From the NCBI RefSeq assembly GCF_035593265.1, contig NZ_CP141614.1, positions 2,108,001-2,172,000 of the forward strand: a DNA stretch of 64,000 bases, in the 5' to 3' direction. The position numbers were made by a program, and so were the translations under genes. Position 1 is the first letter of the stretch. Each line of letters opens with the position of its first letter. Origin of the DNA: Limnochorda sp. LNt (GTDB lineage Bacteria > Bacillota > Limnochordia > Limnochordales > Geochordaceae). The notes under the pieces are model-generated. The model searched no databases, was not told the origin of the DNA, and saw only the letters and a list, made by a program, of their open reading frames with translations. Positions 7,993-16,656 of this stretch are shown here, piece by piece.

Positions 7993-8181
7993 GCGCCAAC
8001 CCGGCGCATGAGCCCCTCTGCCGGCACTCCGCGGGGACGGCGCAACTCGGGATCGACTGGCCGCTCTGGGGAAGGGATCCGACCCGTGCCGCCGACCCGT
8101 ATCTGATCGCAAGACGGACCCGCCGCTCCGGGGTCTCGGTACCCCCCGGGCGGTGCGGCCGTGAAGGGAGATGAGGCGGGC

Positions 8182-8940
8182 ATGCGCGTGGGTCGGTGGG
8201 ATGTGCGGCGACAGGTGGGGCTCGGGATGCTGGCGGCGGCCATTTGGGGGGCCGCCCTGGCCGGCGTCGCTCTGGGGGCGCAGCCGACGGTCCAGGTGCG
8301 CTTCGATGAGCGGCTGGGCTTCTTCCTGACGGGGCCCGAGGGCCGGACCCTGTATGTGTTTGCCCGGGACGTCCCCGGCACCAGCAACTGCTATGGCAAC
8401 TGCGAACAGATCTGGCCCCCTCTGGTGGTGGACCCGGGCCCGCCGGTCGCGCCCCCGGGGCTGCCGGGTCAGTTGGGCACCACGACCCGGCGAGACGGCC
8501 GCCGGCAGGTGACGTACAACGGCTGGCCGCTGTACTACTGGGTGGGCGACGCCTCCCCCGGGCAGACCAATGGGCAGGGCGTCAACGACGTCTGGTGGGT
8601 CGCCAACCTGGCGCCGACGGTGCAGATGCGGCCTCACCCGCAGTTCGGCCAGATCCTGGTGGGGCCGACGGGCCTGACGCTGTACACCTTCGCGCGCGAC
8701 CAGGCCGGGGCCAGCAGCTGCTACGACACCTGCGAGCAAAACTGGCCGCCGCTTCGGGTCGCTCACGCCCCTCTGGCTCCGGAGGGCCTCGAGGGAGCGC
8801 TGGGGGTCACCACCCGGCGGGACGGGACGCTGCAGGTGACGTACGAGGGCCTGCCTCTGTACTACTGGATCGCGGATCGGGCGCCGGGGGACACGCACGG
8901 CCACGGCGTCAACGACGTCTGGTTCGTCGCCCGACCGTAG
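8182..8940 (+). CDS. secreted protein with two 'lipoprotein_15' repeats
   Basis: After a signal peptide (LGMLAAAIWGAALAGVALGA) the protein has two homologous domains of about 105 residues. Each contains GRTLYVFARD or LTLYTFARD, a CYxxCEQxWPPL Cys pair, a TTRRDG-x-x-QVTY turn, LYYW, and a GVNDVWWV-like end. These are the marks of the secreted repeat family of unknown function (PF03640). The two Cys per repeat may form a disulfide outside the cell. ATG 8182 follows a GAGGCGG site; a GTG at 8161 is less likely. No lipobox is seen, so it is secreted rather than lipid-anchored. Confidence 0.85.
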   Translation: MRVGRWDVRRQVGLGMLAAAIWGAALAGVALGAQPTVQVRFDERLGFFLTGPEGRTLYVFARDVPGTSNCYGNCEQIWPPLVVDPGPPVAPPGLPGQLGTTTRRDGRRQVTYNGWPLYYWVGDASPGQTNGQGVNDVWWVANLAPTVQMRPHPQFGQILVGPTGLTLYTFARDQAGASSCYDTCEQNWPPLRVAHAPLAPEGLEGALGVTTRRDGTLQVTYEGLPLYYWIADRAPGDTHGHGVNDVWFVARP

Positions 8941-9188
8941 AAGAGCCGGCCCTCGGTCATCGGGTACGACACCTACGTCGCCGGCACCGGGCAGTCGGGG
9001 CAGTTCGGAGCTGAAGGCCGCTGAAGGCCGAGGCTGGCGTGGCGTGCTGCACGCTCCCGCTACTCGCTGGTGGAAGCGCACGGCGGGCCTGCGCCACGCC
9101 GCCGCCCCTCTCGGCACCTCGCCCCCTCGGCCCGCAACGAGGGCTCGGCAGCGAGCGAACCCCGGGGTGGCCGTCCAATGGGATCTCC

Positions 9189-9884
9189 ATGAGCAGCACG
9201 CCCACCCGACATCAGCCCGGACGCCAAGCCGCCATCGCCCTGTCCTGGAGCGGCGGCAAGGACTGCGCGCTGGCCGTGCACGAGATGGGCGGAGCCCGTC
9301 TGCTGTTGACCACCATCACCCTGCCCTACCAACGGGTGACGATGCACGGGGTGCGGCGGGAACTGGTGCGAGCTCAAGCCCAGGCGATGGGGCTGACGGT
9401 TTGGGAGGTGATGCTCCCCGCCCACTGCTCCAATGAGGTGTACGAGGCCCGGATGGCCACCGCGTGCCGCCACCTGCGCGAAGCCGGCATCGACACCGTG
9501 GTCTTCGGGGATCTGCATCTGGTCGACGTGCGTGCCTACCGGGAAGCCCAGATGGCCCGGGCCGGCATGCGGGCCGCCTTCCCCCTGTGGGGTCGAGAGC
9601 CCGCCGAGGTCGTCCGCCGGTTCGTGGAGCTGGGCTTCCGGGCGGTGGTGGTCTGCGTCGACGTGGCCCGCGTCGGCCCCTCGTGGTTGGGGCGCCCGTG
9701 GGATGAAGCGCTGGTGGCCGCCCTGCCCCCCGGCGTCGATCCCTGCGGGGAGCACGGCGAGCTGCACACCTTCGTCTACGACGGGCCCATCTTCCGCCAC
9801 CCCGTCGGCTTCCGGCAGGGACGGGTCGTGACGCGAGACGGCTTCGCCTACCTCGACCTGGTGCCGAGCCAGGGCGTGCGCTAG
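9189..9884 (+). CDS. diphthine-ammonia-ligase-like ATP-PPase (PF01902)
   Basis: The 231-residue protein has the PP-loop SWSGGKDCALAV at residues 19-30 and the family motifs HGVRRELVRAQAQAMGL, GDLHLVDVRAYREAQM and GEHGELHTFVYDGPIF. Archaeal and eukaryotic members amidate diphthine; in bacteria, which lack diphthamide, the substrate is unknown, so this is an adenylating enzyme of unassigned target. The start was set at ATG 9189, just before the PP-loop domain. The protein is of usual length and all key residues are present. Confidence 0.88.
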   Translation: MSSTPTRHQPGRQAAIALSWSGGKDCALAVHEMGGARLLLTTITLPYQRVTMHGVRRELVRAQAQAMGLTVWEVMLPAHCSNEVYEARMATACRHLREAGIDTVVFGDLHLVDVRAYREAQMARAGMRAAFPLWGREPAEVVRRFVELGFRAVVVCVDVARVGPSWLGRPWDEALVAALPPGVDPCGEHGELHTFVYDGPIFRHPVGFRQGRVVTRDGFAYLDLVPSQGVR

Positions 9885-10056
9885 GCGTCTTCGGCCACGG
9901 CGGGGCGCGTGATGCGCCTTCGCTGCAGGCGCCGCGCCGCCACGAGGCCTCGTCGCCCTCCGACCAAGCCAGGGGTCGGTACCTCGACTCCGGACATGAG
10001 CCCGGGTGCCACGGCTCCGGCCATAGCCCGGCGTCGAGGCGTGCAAGGGGCACCGC

Positions 10057-11379
10057 TCAGCCGATGCCGTACTGCTCCTGCACGAACGGCAACAGCCCGG
10101 CCCGCTCAAGGTGCGTCAGCGGCGCCAGGAAGGTCACCTGCACCACGCCCGGGTGCCGGCCGATCTCGATGGCGCCCGTGATGGTGGCGCGGTTGAGCAC
10201 CTCGCCCAGACTCATCCCCAACAGGCGGGACGCCCGGCGCAGGCCGACCTGGGTAGCGCTGTTGAGGTCGGGGCCGGTCCCGATGACGGAGATGGGCGCC
10301 GACTCCTCGATGTCGGCCAGCCCCCACTGCCGGGCCAGGGCTCGGGCCCGGGCCTTCTCGTCGGGGGTGAGCGGCCGCGCCAGCGGCGGCAGGTCTTCCG
10401 CCAGCGGGAAGAGCACGGGGCCTTCCAGCGTGAGGCCCTTGACCACCTGCACCTGGAGCGTGACCGAACCGGATACGTCCATCGTGTGCCCGGCGATCTC
10501 GCCGTCACCCTGCAGGGCATGCATGTCGCCCATGTAGATGCCAGCACCCGGCACCTTGACCGGCGCCAGGAGCAGGGCCCCCGCCCGCACCGCGTCGACG
10601 TCCATGTGGCCGTCGGTGCGCGCCTCTTCCAGCTGCTGCGCCGTCAGGGCGTACTCATGGGCGGCGCCCACCAGAGCAGCCCCGAAGTCGCCGGCGTTGT
10701 GCGAGTCGGGCATGCGCACGGCGGGCACCGTGCCGAGCTGCCCCAGGAAGGGGCGCAGCCGCACCGCCACACCCACCAGATCGTGGGGGGCGAAGAGCAG
10801 GATGGGGTGCTGCACGGAGCCGTCAGGGAGGGCCGCGTAGCGGGCCGCGTCATGGGCGATGCGCTCCGCTGCGGGCCCGGGCAGGGTGACGCCCACGGTG
10901 CGGGTCGGGTCGAAGGCCACGGTGTAGCCGTGCTCGATCTGGAAGGGTGTGACGGGCACCCCGCAGGTGGCGCACCGCACGGCCTGCTGACCGATGCCCT
11001 CGACCCGGGTCTCGGGGTACAGAGTGCCGCACTGCGGGCAGCGGGCGGCCACGTAGGGGTCGCCCAGGTAGTGCCCCTCGACCCAGCGGTCGTGGCCCGA
11101 GGCGGTGGCCAGGGACGTGACGGTGATGTCGCGGATGCGGATGGCGACGGCGTCACCGGGTTCGGCGCCGTCGACGGCCACGGGCTGGGTCACCTCGTGA
11201 CCACCTCGCAGGCGGGGGGTGATCATCGGGCCCCAGCAGCCTGGCGCGGTGTTGGCGATGATGGTGCCGCCGTCCTGGACGGGGCCCAGCATGAGGGCGT
11301 CGGGGTCCAGGATGCCGTTGGTGAAGCTCGACACGACGACGTTACGGCATGGAGCCTGGCGGGCAGCGGTCACGCTCAC
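10057..11379 (-). CDS. acetamidase/formamidase family protein with inserted zinc-ribbon-like segment
   Basis: The 440-residue protein follows the FmdA/AmdA pattern: VVVSSFTNGILDP near the N-terminus, GDAVAIRIRDI, HPILLFAPHD, and GIYMGDMHALQGDGEIAGHT with its acidic and His residues. Such enzymes hydrolyse formamide or acetamide to ammonia and the acid. Between residues 114 and 139 two CxxC knuckles (CPQCG and CATCG) form a probable zinc ribbon, which is not part of the minimal family fold. The GTG at 11379 is preceded by GGGAGGG. A MoaD-like gene lies 38 bp upstream on the same strand. Confidence 0.88.
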   Translation of the reverse strand: MSVTAARQAPCRNVVVSSFTNGILDPDALMLGPVQDGGTIIANTAPGCWGPMITPRLRGGHEVTQPVAVDGAEPGDAVAIRIRDITVTSLATASGHDRWVEGHYLGDPYVAARCPQCGTLYPETRVEGIGQQAVRCATCGVPVTPFQIEHGYTVAFDPTRTVGVTLPGPAAERIAHDAARYAALPDGSVQHPILLFAPHDLVGVAVRLRPFLGQLGTVPAVRMPDSHNAGDFGAALVGAAHEYALTAQQLEEARTDGHMDVDAVRAGALLLAPVKVPGAGIYMGDMHALQGDGEIAGHTMDVSGSVTLQVQVVKGLTLEGPVLFPLAEDLPPLARPLTPDEKARARALARQWGLADIEESAPISVIGTGPDLNSATQVGLRRASRLLGMSLGEVLNRATITGAIEIGRHPGVVQVTFLAPLTHLERAGLLPFVQEQYGIG

Positions 11380-11417
11380 GGAACCATCCCTCCCGTTCGC
11401 ATGATGTGGGGCGGCGG

Positions 11418-11675
11418 TCAGGCGCCGCCACCTGCCGGGGGTAACAGCGCCACCTGGCTGGAGAGGACGGGCTCGTCCGGGCCTAGCACGCGGCCGTCAG
11501 CCACCACCAAGACGCTCGGCAGGTGCTCGGCCAGGGGCGGATAGAGGCGGCCGACGAGCTCACGCACCTCAGCCGCCGTGGGCCACGCGTCGCTGGTTGT
11601 CTCCACCGTGACGATCGCCTGGCCTGCCCTGGCAGCCAGAACCGCCCCCAGACGCACCTGGAGCGTCAACGCCAT
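11418..11675 (-). CDS. MoaD/ThiS-like ubiquitin-fold protein
   Basis: The 85-residue protein shows the beta-grasp pattern of sulfur carriers: MALTLQVRLGAVLAA, TAAEVRELVGRLYPPLAEHL, VLVVADGRVLGPDEPVLSSQ and VALLPPAGGGA. True carriers end in Gly-Gly; this one ends in GGGA, so either it is processed or it is not a carrier. ATG 11675 follows GAGGTG; an in-frame ATG at 11690 adds five residues. It is the first gene of a two-gene operon with the acetamidase-like protein, a pairing I cannot explain from known pathways. Confidence 0.7.
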   Translation of the reverse strand: MALTLQVRLGAVLAARAGQAIVTVETTSDAWPTAAEVRELVGRLYPPLAEHLPSVLVVADGRVLGPDEPVLSSQVALLPPAGGGA

Positions 11676-11893
11676 GCACCTCGATGGCATTGTAACCGGT
11701 TATCAGACCAGCCATCAATGCCTCACCGTCGCCTGCAAGGCCTTCCCGGATGACGCCGGGGAGGCGCCTCTAGACCGAGTGGCCAGCGACCTCGGCCCCG
11801 GCACGGCGAAGCGGGTGGGTAAAGCGTCCGCTGCTCCCCACCGGGCGGGCGAGACGGCGAGAGCCATACATCCAGGGGGAGACGCGCCGGGGC

Positions 11894-12172
11894 TTAAATA
11901 CCTTTTCAAATTCCTGCGGAGACACCGACCGAGGGCTCCCTCGCCGGGCAGGCCGTATCGGTCGGCGAGCGCTCACTGCCCGGTGGGCCTGGCGGCTCCC
12001 TGCACCGGCCCGCCTGCTCCGCCGAGACGACTAGCCAGACGATGGGGCCACGTCATGGTCGCCCTGGCGTCCCATGGGGCGTCGCCATCCGTGCCAGCCT
12101 CCCATGCCGCGGCAACCGGCCCTGTCCCTCGCCGCGTCACGGGTCTCGTCCATTTCAACGATCGTTGAAATG
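11894..12172. repeat. palindrome-ended intergenic element, copy A
   Basis: The left end TTAAATACCTTTTCAAATTCC (given here as TTAAATACC...CAAATTCC) is AT-rich in a GC-rich setting, and the right end at 12151-12172 is a perfect inverted repeat around TTTCAACGATCGTTGAAA. Copy B at 13645-13955 resembles it throughout, including sequence outside the two ends (GGAGACGC before, CACGGCG after). It lies between the divergent MoaD-like and SDR genes. Confidence 0.75.
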
Positions 12173-12590
12173 CCCCCGGCCCCACTCGCTCGCGCCTTCG
12201 GCGGCACGGCGCGTCGACCGCCCGCACTCTCGTGCTGCGCGCCCTCTCCCTGCCGCCCGCCGGAGACGCCCCGTAGACGCGAGCTCATCGGCGAAAGCAT
12301 CCGGTCTCGTCGACCGCACGCGCCGCCAACCGTGCGACCATGGCCTACGGTGCGGGCACGAGCGACGGCACCCTACCCCTCCGCCACCCCCCGCCGAGGC
12401 GCTGGCACGGCTCGGCTACGAACCCGCGCGCATGGCCATCCACAGCGACTTCCGCACCTCCTGCCCCGACAGACGGGCTCGGAGGTGGCACGTTCAAGCT
12501 GCCCGTTCGATTTGCCCTTGACTTTCCGAGGTTGTGGTAAGTATTGTCGCTTGTAGTTGCATCTGCCGATGCCGTACGGGGGGTTTGCAA
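12173..12590. other. gene-free stretch upstream of the SDR gene
   Basis: Apart from the first 50 bases, which continue the similarity between elements A and B, I see no coding frame or known RNA. The far end contains a plausible promoter for the SDR gene. Confidence 0.4.
12518..12547 (+). promoter_or_regulatory. candidate promoter of the SDR gene
   Basis: TTGACT at 12518-12523 and TATTGT at 12542-12547 are 18 bp apart, matching a sigma-A-type promoter at 5/6 and 4/6 positions. The GTG start follows 43 bp later with a GGGGGG site between. Confidence 0.4.
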
Positions 12591-13337
<747 letters not shown>

Positions 13338-13343
13338 GGCGCG

Positions 13344-13421
13344 GGTCGCCCATCGGCTGGAGGCAGCCGACCAGCGGCGGTCATGCCTCGCGGCTCGTGC
13401 CGCCGACGCCGATGGGCGACC
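13344..13421. terminator. 14-bp inverted repeat after the SDR gene
   Basis: GGTCGCCCATCGGC at 13344-13357 is repeated in perfect inverted form at 13408-13421, with a GC-rich spacer that can fold itself. It begins 7 bp after the SDR stop. There is no T-run, so intrinsic termination is possible but not certain. Confidence 0.4.
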
Positions 13422-13430
13422 GATGGGGAC

Positions 13431-13616
13431 GTGAGCGAGAGGCCCTTCGAGCCCGCCTATCTGCGTACGTGCCGAGCTGGGCGGATGGCCGCCAAGGTCC
13501 AACAGGCCCGGGCCATGCTGCGCGACTGCCGGGTCTGCCCCCGGGACTGCCGGGTCAACCGATGGGAGGGCCGCCAGCATCATGCGGCGGCCGGGTGGGA
13601 AGCACGGTGGGGGTAG
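13431..13616 (+). pseudogene. N-terminal fragment of a PflA-like radical SAM protein
   Basis: From GTG 13431 the frame reads FEPAYLRTCRAGRMAAKVQQ and then LRDCRVCPRDCRVNRWEG. This is the typical opening of the PflA-related radical SAM proteins (YLxLxxSGxLxxRVxxAxxxLxxCxxCPRxCxVxR). The similarity stops just where the SAM cluster motif should follow, and the frame ends at 13616, a few bases before element B. The gene was cut by a deletion or by arrival of the element. Confidence 0.7.
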
Positions 13617-13644
13617 TGCGTCCAGACGGGAGACGCGGCGGGGC

Positions 13645-13955
13645 TTAAATACCTTTTTAAATTCCCGTGGAGACACCAACCGAAGGCCCCCTCGCCGGTC
13701 AGGCCGTCCCGGTAGCCGATCACTCACGGCCCGGCCAGCCGGGAGGCTCGCCGCCCCGCCGCGACGGGCAGGCAGAGCCGCCTCGCTGCGCCCGGCACTC
13801 CCGCTCGTTACCCCTGCTGCGAACGGCCCGGCGGCCCAAGCGCTCCACCGCCGGACGGGGCCACGTCGCGGTCGCCCTGGCGTCCCGTGCCGCGGCAAGC
13901 GGCCGTGTCCCTCGCCGTGTCACGGGTTTCGGGCATTTCAACGACCGTTGAAATA
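13645..13955. repeat. palindrome-ended intergenic element, copy B
   Basis: The left end TTAAATACCTTTTTAAATT (13645-13663) and the right palindrome TTTCAACGACCGTTGAAA (13936-13953, one mismatch) match copy A, and internal blocks such as CCTGGCGTCCC, GCCGCGGCAA and GTCACGGGT are shared. It lies between the radical SAM fragment and the end of the gene at 13997. Confidence 0.75.
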
Positions 13956-13996
13956 CCCGCCGAACCGCTCGCCCCGGCCTTCAGCCGCACGGCGCC

Positions 13997-14953
13997 CTAC
14001 GGGTGGGCCGGGAGCGCCCGGGTCGCCTCTTGGAGCCGCTCGGCGACCCAGGCCAGCGGCACGGCCGTGAGGGCTGGGCCGTCGGAGCCCAGCGCGCGCT
14101 CGAAAGCGCGGCGGGCACGGGCTCCTGTCGGCCAGGAGCCCCCCATCGCCTGGGCCAGAAGCCGGGCCACCTCGGCCGGGCCCCGCCGTTCGGCCAGCCA
14201 GTAGAAGAGGGCGAAGGAGACGGCGTAGCCCCTCCGGGCCCGTCGCTGCGCCTCGGTCGGCTTGCCCGGCTGCGCCTGCGTGGCCACCCTGAAATCCGTG
14301 AGGTCGAAGCACTCCGTACCGGTGACCGGGCCCAAGCGTTCGGCCAGGATGGCGAGGCGCGCCCGGGCCACCTCCGGCGCCAAAGCCAGGCCCACGCGGT
14401 AAGCGGCGTAGTCGGCGGCTCCCTCGCCGACCCAGCGCGTCTTGCGGTCCCGCCAGTATAGACGCAGGGCAACGGCTGCCTCCACCCACTCGTGGGGGAC
14501 CGCCGAAAACAAGAACTCCCTGGCACGGTGGCTGGCGAGCCAAGCCTCTTGATCTGCCGTGTCAACCATCGCGTGCAGCCCGAAGCCCGTCATCGCCACT
14601 CGCTGCCGGGGATGGTGGCAGTCGGCCAGGAGGGTCAGCCGCAGCCTCGGACGGCGCAGCCGGGGAAAGACCTCGTCCAGGATTTCATCGACGCGGGTCG
14701 CGGCGGTGAGCACCGCTTGCGCCACCGTCTCGGCCACGGGCGGCTCCCAGTAGACGCGGACTCGGCGGTTAGGGGACGCAAGGCATGGCCAGCTCCCCGG
14801 CCGTACCCAGACGAGGGGCCATTCAGAGTCGTTGTTCTCGCTGGCGGCAAAGGTCGCGGTGGTGGCGAAGAAACCCCGCCGGGTGACCAGGTAGGCCAGC
14901 AGGGCCACCGCGGCCAGCAGACCCAGCGTCGCCGGTGTCAGTAGCTTCTCCAT
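13997..14953 (-). CDS. membrane-anchored gluzincin-like protein, zinc motif degenerate
   Basis: From ATG 14953 the protein has 318 residues. An N-terminal helix (LGLLAAVALLAYLVTRRGFF) anchors it, with the rest outside or cytoplasmic. The central part resembles the M1-like peptidase pattern: a PHEWVEAAVALRLY helix and then WVGEGAADYAAYRVG, matching HExxH followed by an EGxAxY helix. The second His of HExxH is Ala, so zinc binding is doubtful. It may be a pseudo-peptidase or use another ligand. Family placement is tentative; the coding frame itself is well supported by codon pattern. Confidence 0.6.
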   Translation of the reverse strand: MEKLLTPATLGLLAAVALLAYLVTRRGFFATTATFAASENNDSEWPLVWVRPGSWPCLASPNRRVRVYWEPPVAETVAQAVLTAATRVDEILDEVFPRLRRPRLRLTLLADCHHPRQRVAMTGFGLHAMVDTADQEAWLASHRAREFLFSAVPHEWVEAAVALRLYWRDRKTRWVGEGAADYAAYRVGLALAPEVARARLAILAERLGPVTGTECFDLTDFRVATQAQPGKPTEAQRRARRGYAVSFALFYWLAERRGPAEVARLLAQAMGGSWPTGARARRAFERALGSDGPALTAVPLAWVAERLQEATRALPAHP

Positions 14954-15221
14954 GCGACCCCCACCGTCCGTGCTGCGGCGTCGCACCGCCCCCCATAGGG
15001 CCTGTGCGATGCTTCGCCCCCGCCTCGCTCTCCTTGATCCAACAGTGGCCACGGTAGCGACGTTGCGCCCGGATGGCGACCGCCACGGTAGACGAGGAGG
15101 GCCGCGTTCATGGCAACCCGAACGGCTGGCCGTCCAGGATACGCCGAGACCACCATCCCCTGGATCTCGGGGGACATCGGCAGACCGGCGGCTACCCCGC
15201 CCGTGGCGACGACTCCTCCTC

Positions 15222-15320
15222 GTCAGCACCCGCACCCGGTCATCCTCGGAGGCGAGACGGTCCACGTTGCCGGCTAGCGCGGCAAAGGTGAGGATGCCCT
15301 CCAGCGAGGCCAGGGGGTCG
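15222..15320 (-). pseudogene. fragment of a UvrD-like helicase
   Basis: The minus frame [20 protein letters not shown] followed by SEDDRVRVLT matches the region [20 protein letters not shown] of the helicase pseudogene at 23362-24845, and the DNA is nearly identical over about 100 bp. Both sides are unrelated sequence. Confidence 0.75.
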
Positions 15321-15321
15321 G

Positions 15322-15576
15322 CGCGCGCATCTTGAGCAGCAGGTCGAGCTTCTCGTCGAACAGTGCGTCGTAGTCGGCGAGGTCGTAGCCGAACAGCGCG
15401 AACGACTCCGTGAACGACCCTCGGCCCACCATGATCTCGGCCCGGCCCGCCGACAGCAGGTCCAGGGTGGCGAAGGACTGAAAGACCCGCACGGGGTCGT
15501 CGGTGCTCAGCACGCTGACCGCGCTGGTGAGCCGGATACGCTTGGTGCGGGCGGCCGCGGCAGCCAACACCACCGC
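15322..15576 (-). pseudogene. luciferase-like flavin monooxygenase fragment
   Basis: The frame reads [20 protein letters not shown], then [20 protein letters not shown] and [20 protein letters not shown]. These are consecutive conserved blocks of LLM-class F420- or FMN-dependent monooxygenases. About 85 residues of a roughly 330-residue protein survive, fused directly to the helicase fragment. Confidence 0.8.
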
Positions 15577-15747
15577 CGGTGCGGTCCGCCTACGTGGTGG
15601 GAAGCCCGTCGCTTGGGGCGGGAGACGGCCGCGTCGATGCGGCCAGGGTGAGAAACATGGCGTCGGTTCGCCGGGTACAACTGACATCCGGCACTCGACC
15701 GCGAAGGCCTGCAAGGAGGCCGCGGGCACGATCAGACGCTGGCTCTC

Positions 15748-15861
15748 GAGACAGATAGCGTCATCAGCCTCATCGTCGAGAACCGCCGCGTATGGGAAAG
15801 CCCGGTGATGCGCGCCTCGTCCTTCTACCACAACGTGCGACGGGAAGGCCGCTCGTTGTGA
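15748..15861 (+). pseudogene. C-terminal fragment of an MNT nucleotidyltransferase
   Basis: The frame [20 protein letters not shown], then [14 protein letters not shown] and stop, parallels the C-terminus of the intact MNT at 3697-4083 (MVISLIVQDRRAWESPAVRA). The catalytic N-terminal part is missing. Confidence 0.8.
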
Positions 15862-16205
15862 CAGGCGACGCCGCTGATCTCGTACATTCCCCCTCTACTT
15901 CTGGTCGCGCGCTGGCTTAGAGCCAGACTTGGAGGCCGTCCCCTCAATCGTCTTGCCTGGCCCGCCCCTGCGGCCTGCAGGATCGGCATGAGGGCACATC
16001 AGAGCTACGGCAGGCGGCTTTTACGGCATCCGTCCGCGCCGATGCTCCCGTTTAAGAGCAGCGGGCTCCGCCAATTCTTGGCGCGGGAAGGCCGCCGACA
16101 AAGGCACTACGCCTGTTCGCCATCTGTTCGTGACCTTCAGCGCCCAGGACGTACGATCGACGATGCCATCCGGCTGCATGCGTAGCCTGATGTCGACGGC
16201 AGTAC
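15862..16205. other. decayed stretch, possible HEPN remnant
   Basis: Right after the MNT fragment a GTGA overlap and about 18 codons (GDAADLV...SGRALA) look like a degraded start of the HEPN partner, cut by a TAG. The remainder shows nothing supportable. Confidence 0.35.
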
Positions 16206-16231
16206 CAACCTGATGTCGACGGCCGTACCGA
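16186..16231. repeat. tandem repeat of two 23-bp units
   Basis: CCTGATGTCGACGGCAGTAC (16186-16205) plus CAA is followed at once by CCTGATGTCGACGGCCGTAC plus CGA. The units differ at two positions. The duplication lies at the end of an MNT remnant and breaks its frame. Confidence 0.85.
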
Positions 16232-16331
16232 GCCGATCGTGTAGCTCCCGTAGTACGACCAGAAGGTCGATATCGCCGTCGCGCCCGGCCGTCTGGCGTG
16301 CCCTCGAGCCAATTGCCAGGAAGGGTGCAGC
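16206..16331 (-). pseudogene. MNT nucleotidyltransferase fragment
   Basis: The minus frame contains FLAIGSRARQTAGRDGDIDL followed by LVVLRELHDRLGTAVDIR. This is the GSxARG...DxDxxV core of a minimal nucleotidyltransferase, with the Gly after ARG changed to Gln. No start or helical C-terminal part remains. It differs in sequence and strand from the remnant at 15748. Confidence 0.7.
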
Positions 16332-16398
16332 CGTGAATAATGAAGCCGGGCAGAGCAGAGACAGCGAGCGGTGCACAGCTATGAAGGGAGAGACCCCG

Positions 16399-16647
16399 GT
16401 GCGTAAGCCGTCATCACGGCCCGACAAACCCGACGCCCCTCTCAAATCCCTGCCTGGGGCACCCCGCAAGGGAAAAGCTCGCGGACCGAGCCTGCACGGG
16501 CGTGTGCAAGCTCCGGAAAACCGTGCGCAAACCGCCCCGGGACTGGAGTCGCATCGGCGCGCACGGCCGGACCCGCAGGTAGTCACGTGGGCTAAGACCC
16601 ACTTCGAAGCCAACCGCGAACTCTACGATTGGCTTGCCAAACTCTAG
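16399..16647 (+). CDS. antitoxin-like gene upstream of doc
   Basis: The 82-residue product is basic and Pro-rich at first (KPSSRPDKPDAPLKSLPGAP) and ends in a helical segment (VTWAKTHFEANRELYDWLAKL). I do not recognise the N-terminal part as a standard Phd domain. The terminal helix could be the part that inserts into the Fic/Doc active site. The GTG at 16399 follows AAGGGAGAG; ATG 16381 is an alternative. It lies 9 bp before doc in the same direction, which is why I call it an antitoxin. Confidence 0.6.
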   Translation: MRKPSSRPDKPDAPLKSLPGAPRKGKARGPSLHGRVQAPENRAQTAPGLESHRRARPDPQVVTWAKTHFEANRELYDWLAKL

Positions 16648-16656
16648 ACCCCTGGA

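Noticed and set aside
11693-11702. TAACCGGTTA palindrome upstream of the MoaD-like gene as an operator
   Set aside because: A 10-bp palindrome alone is weak evidence and no regulator gene lies near it.
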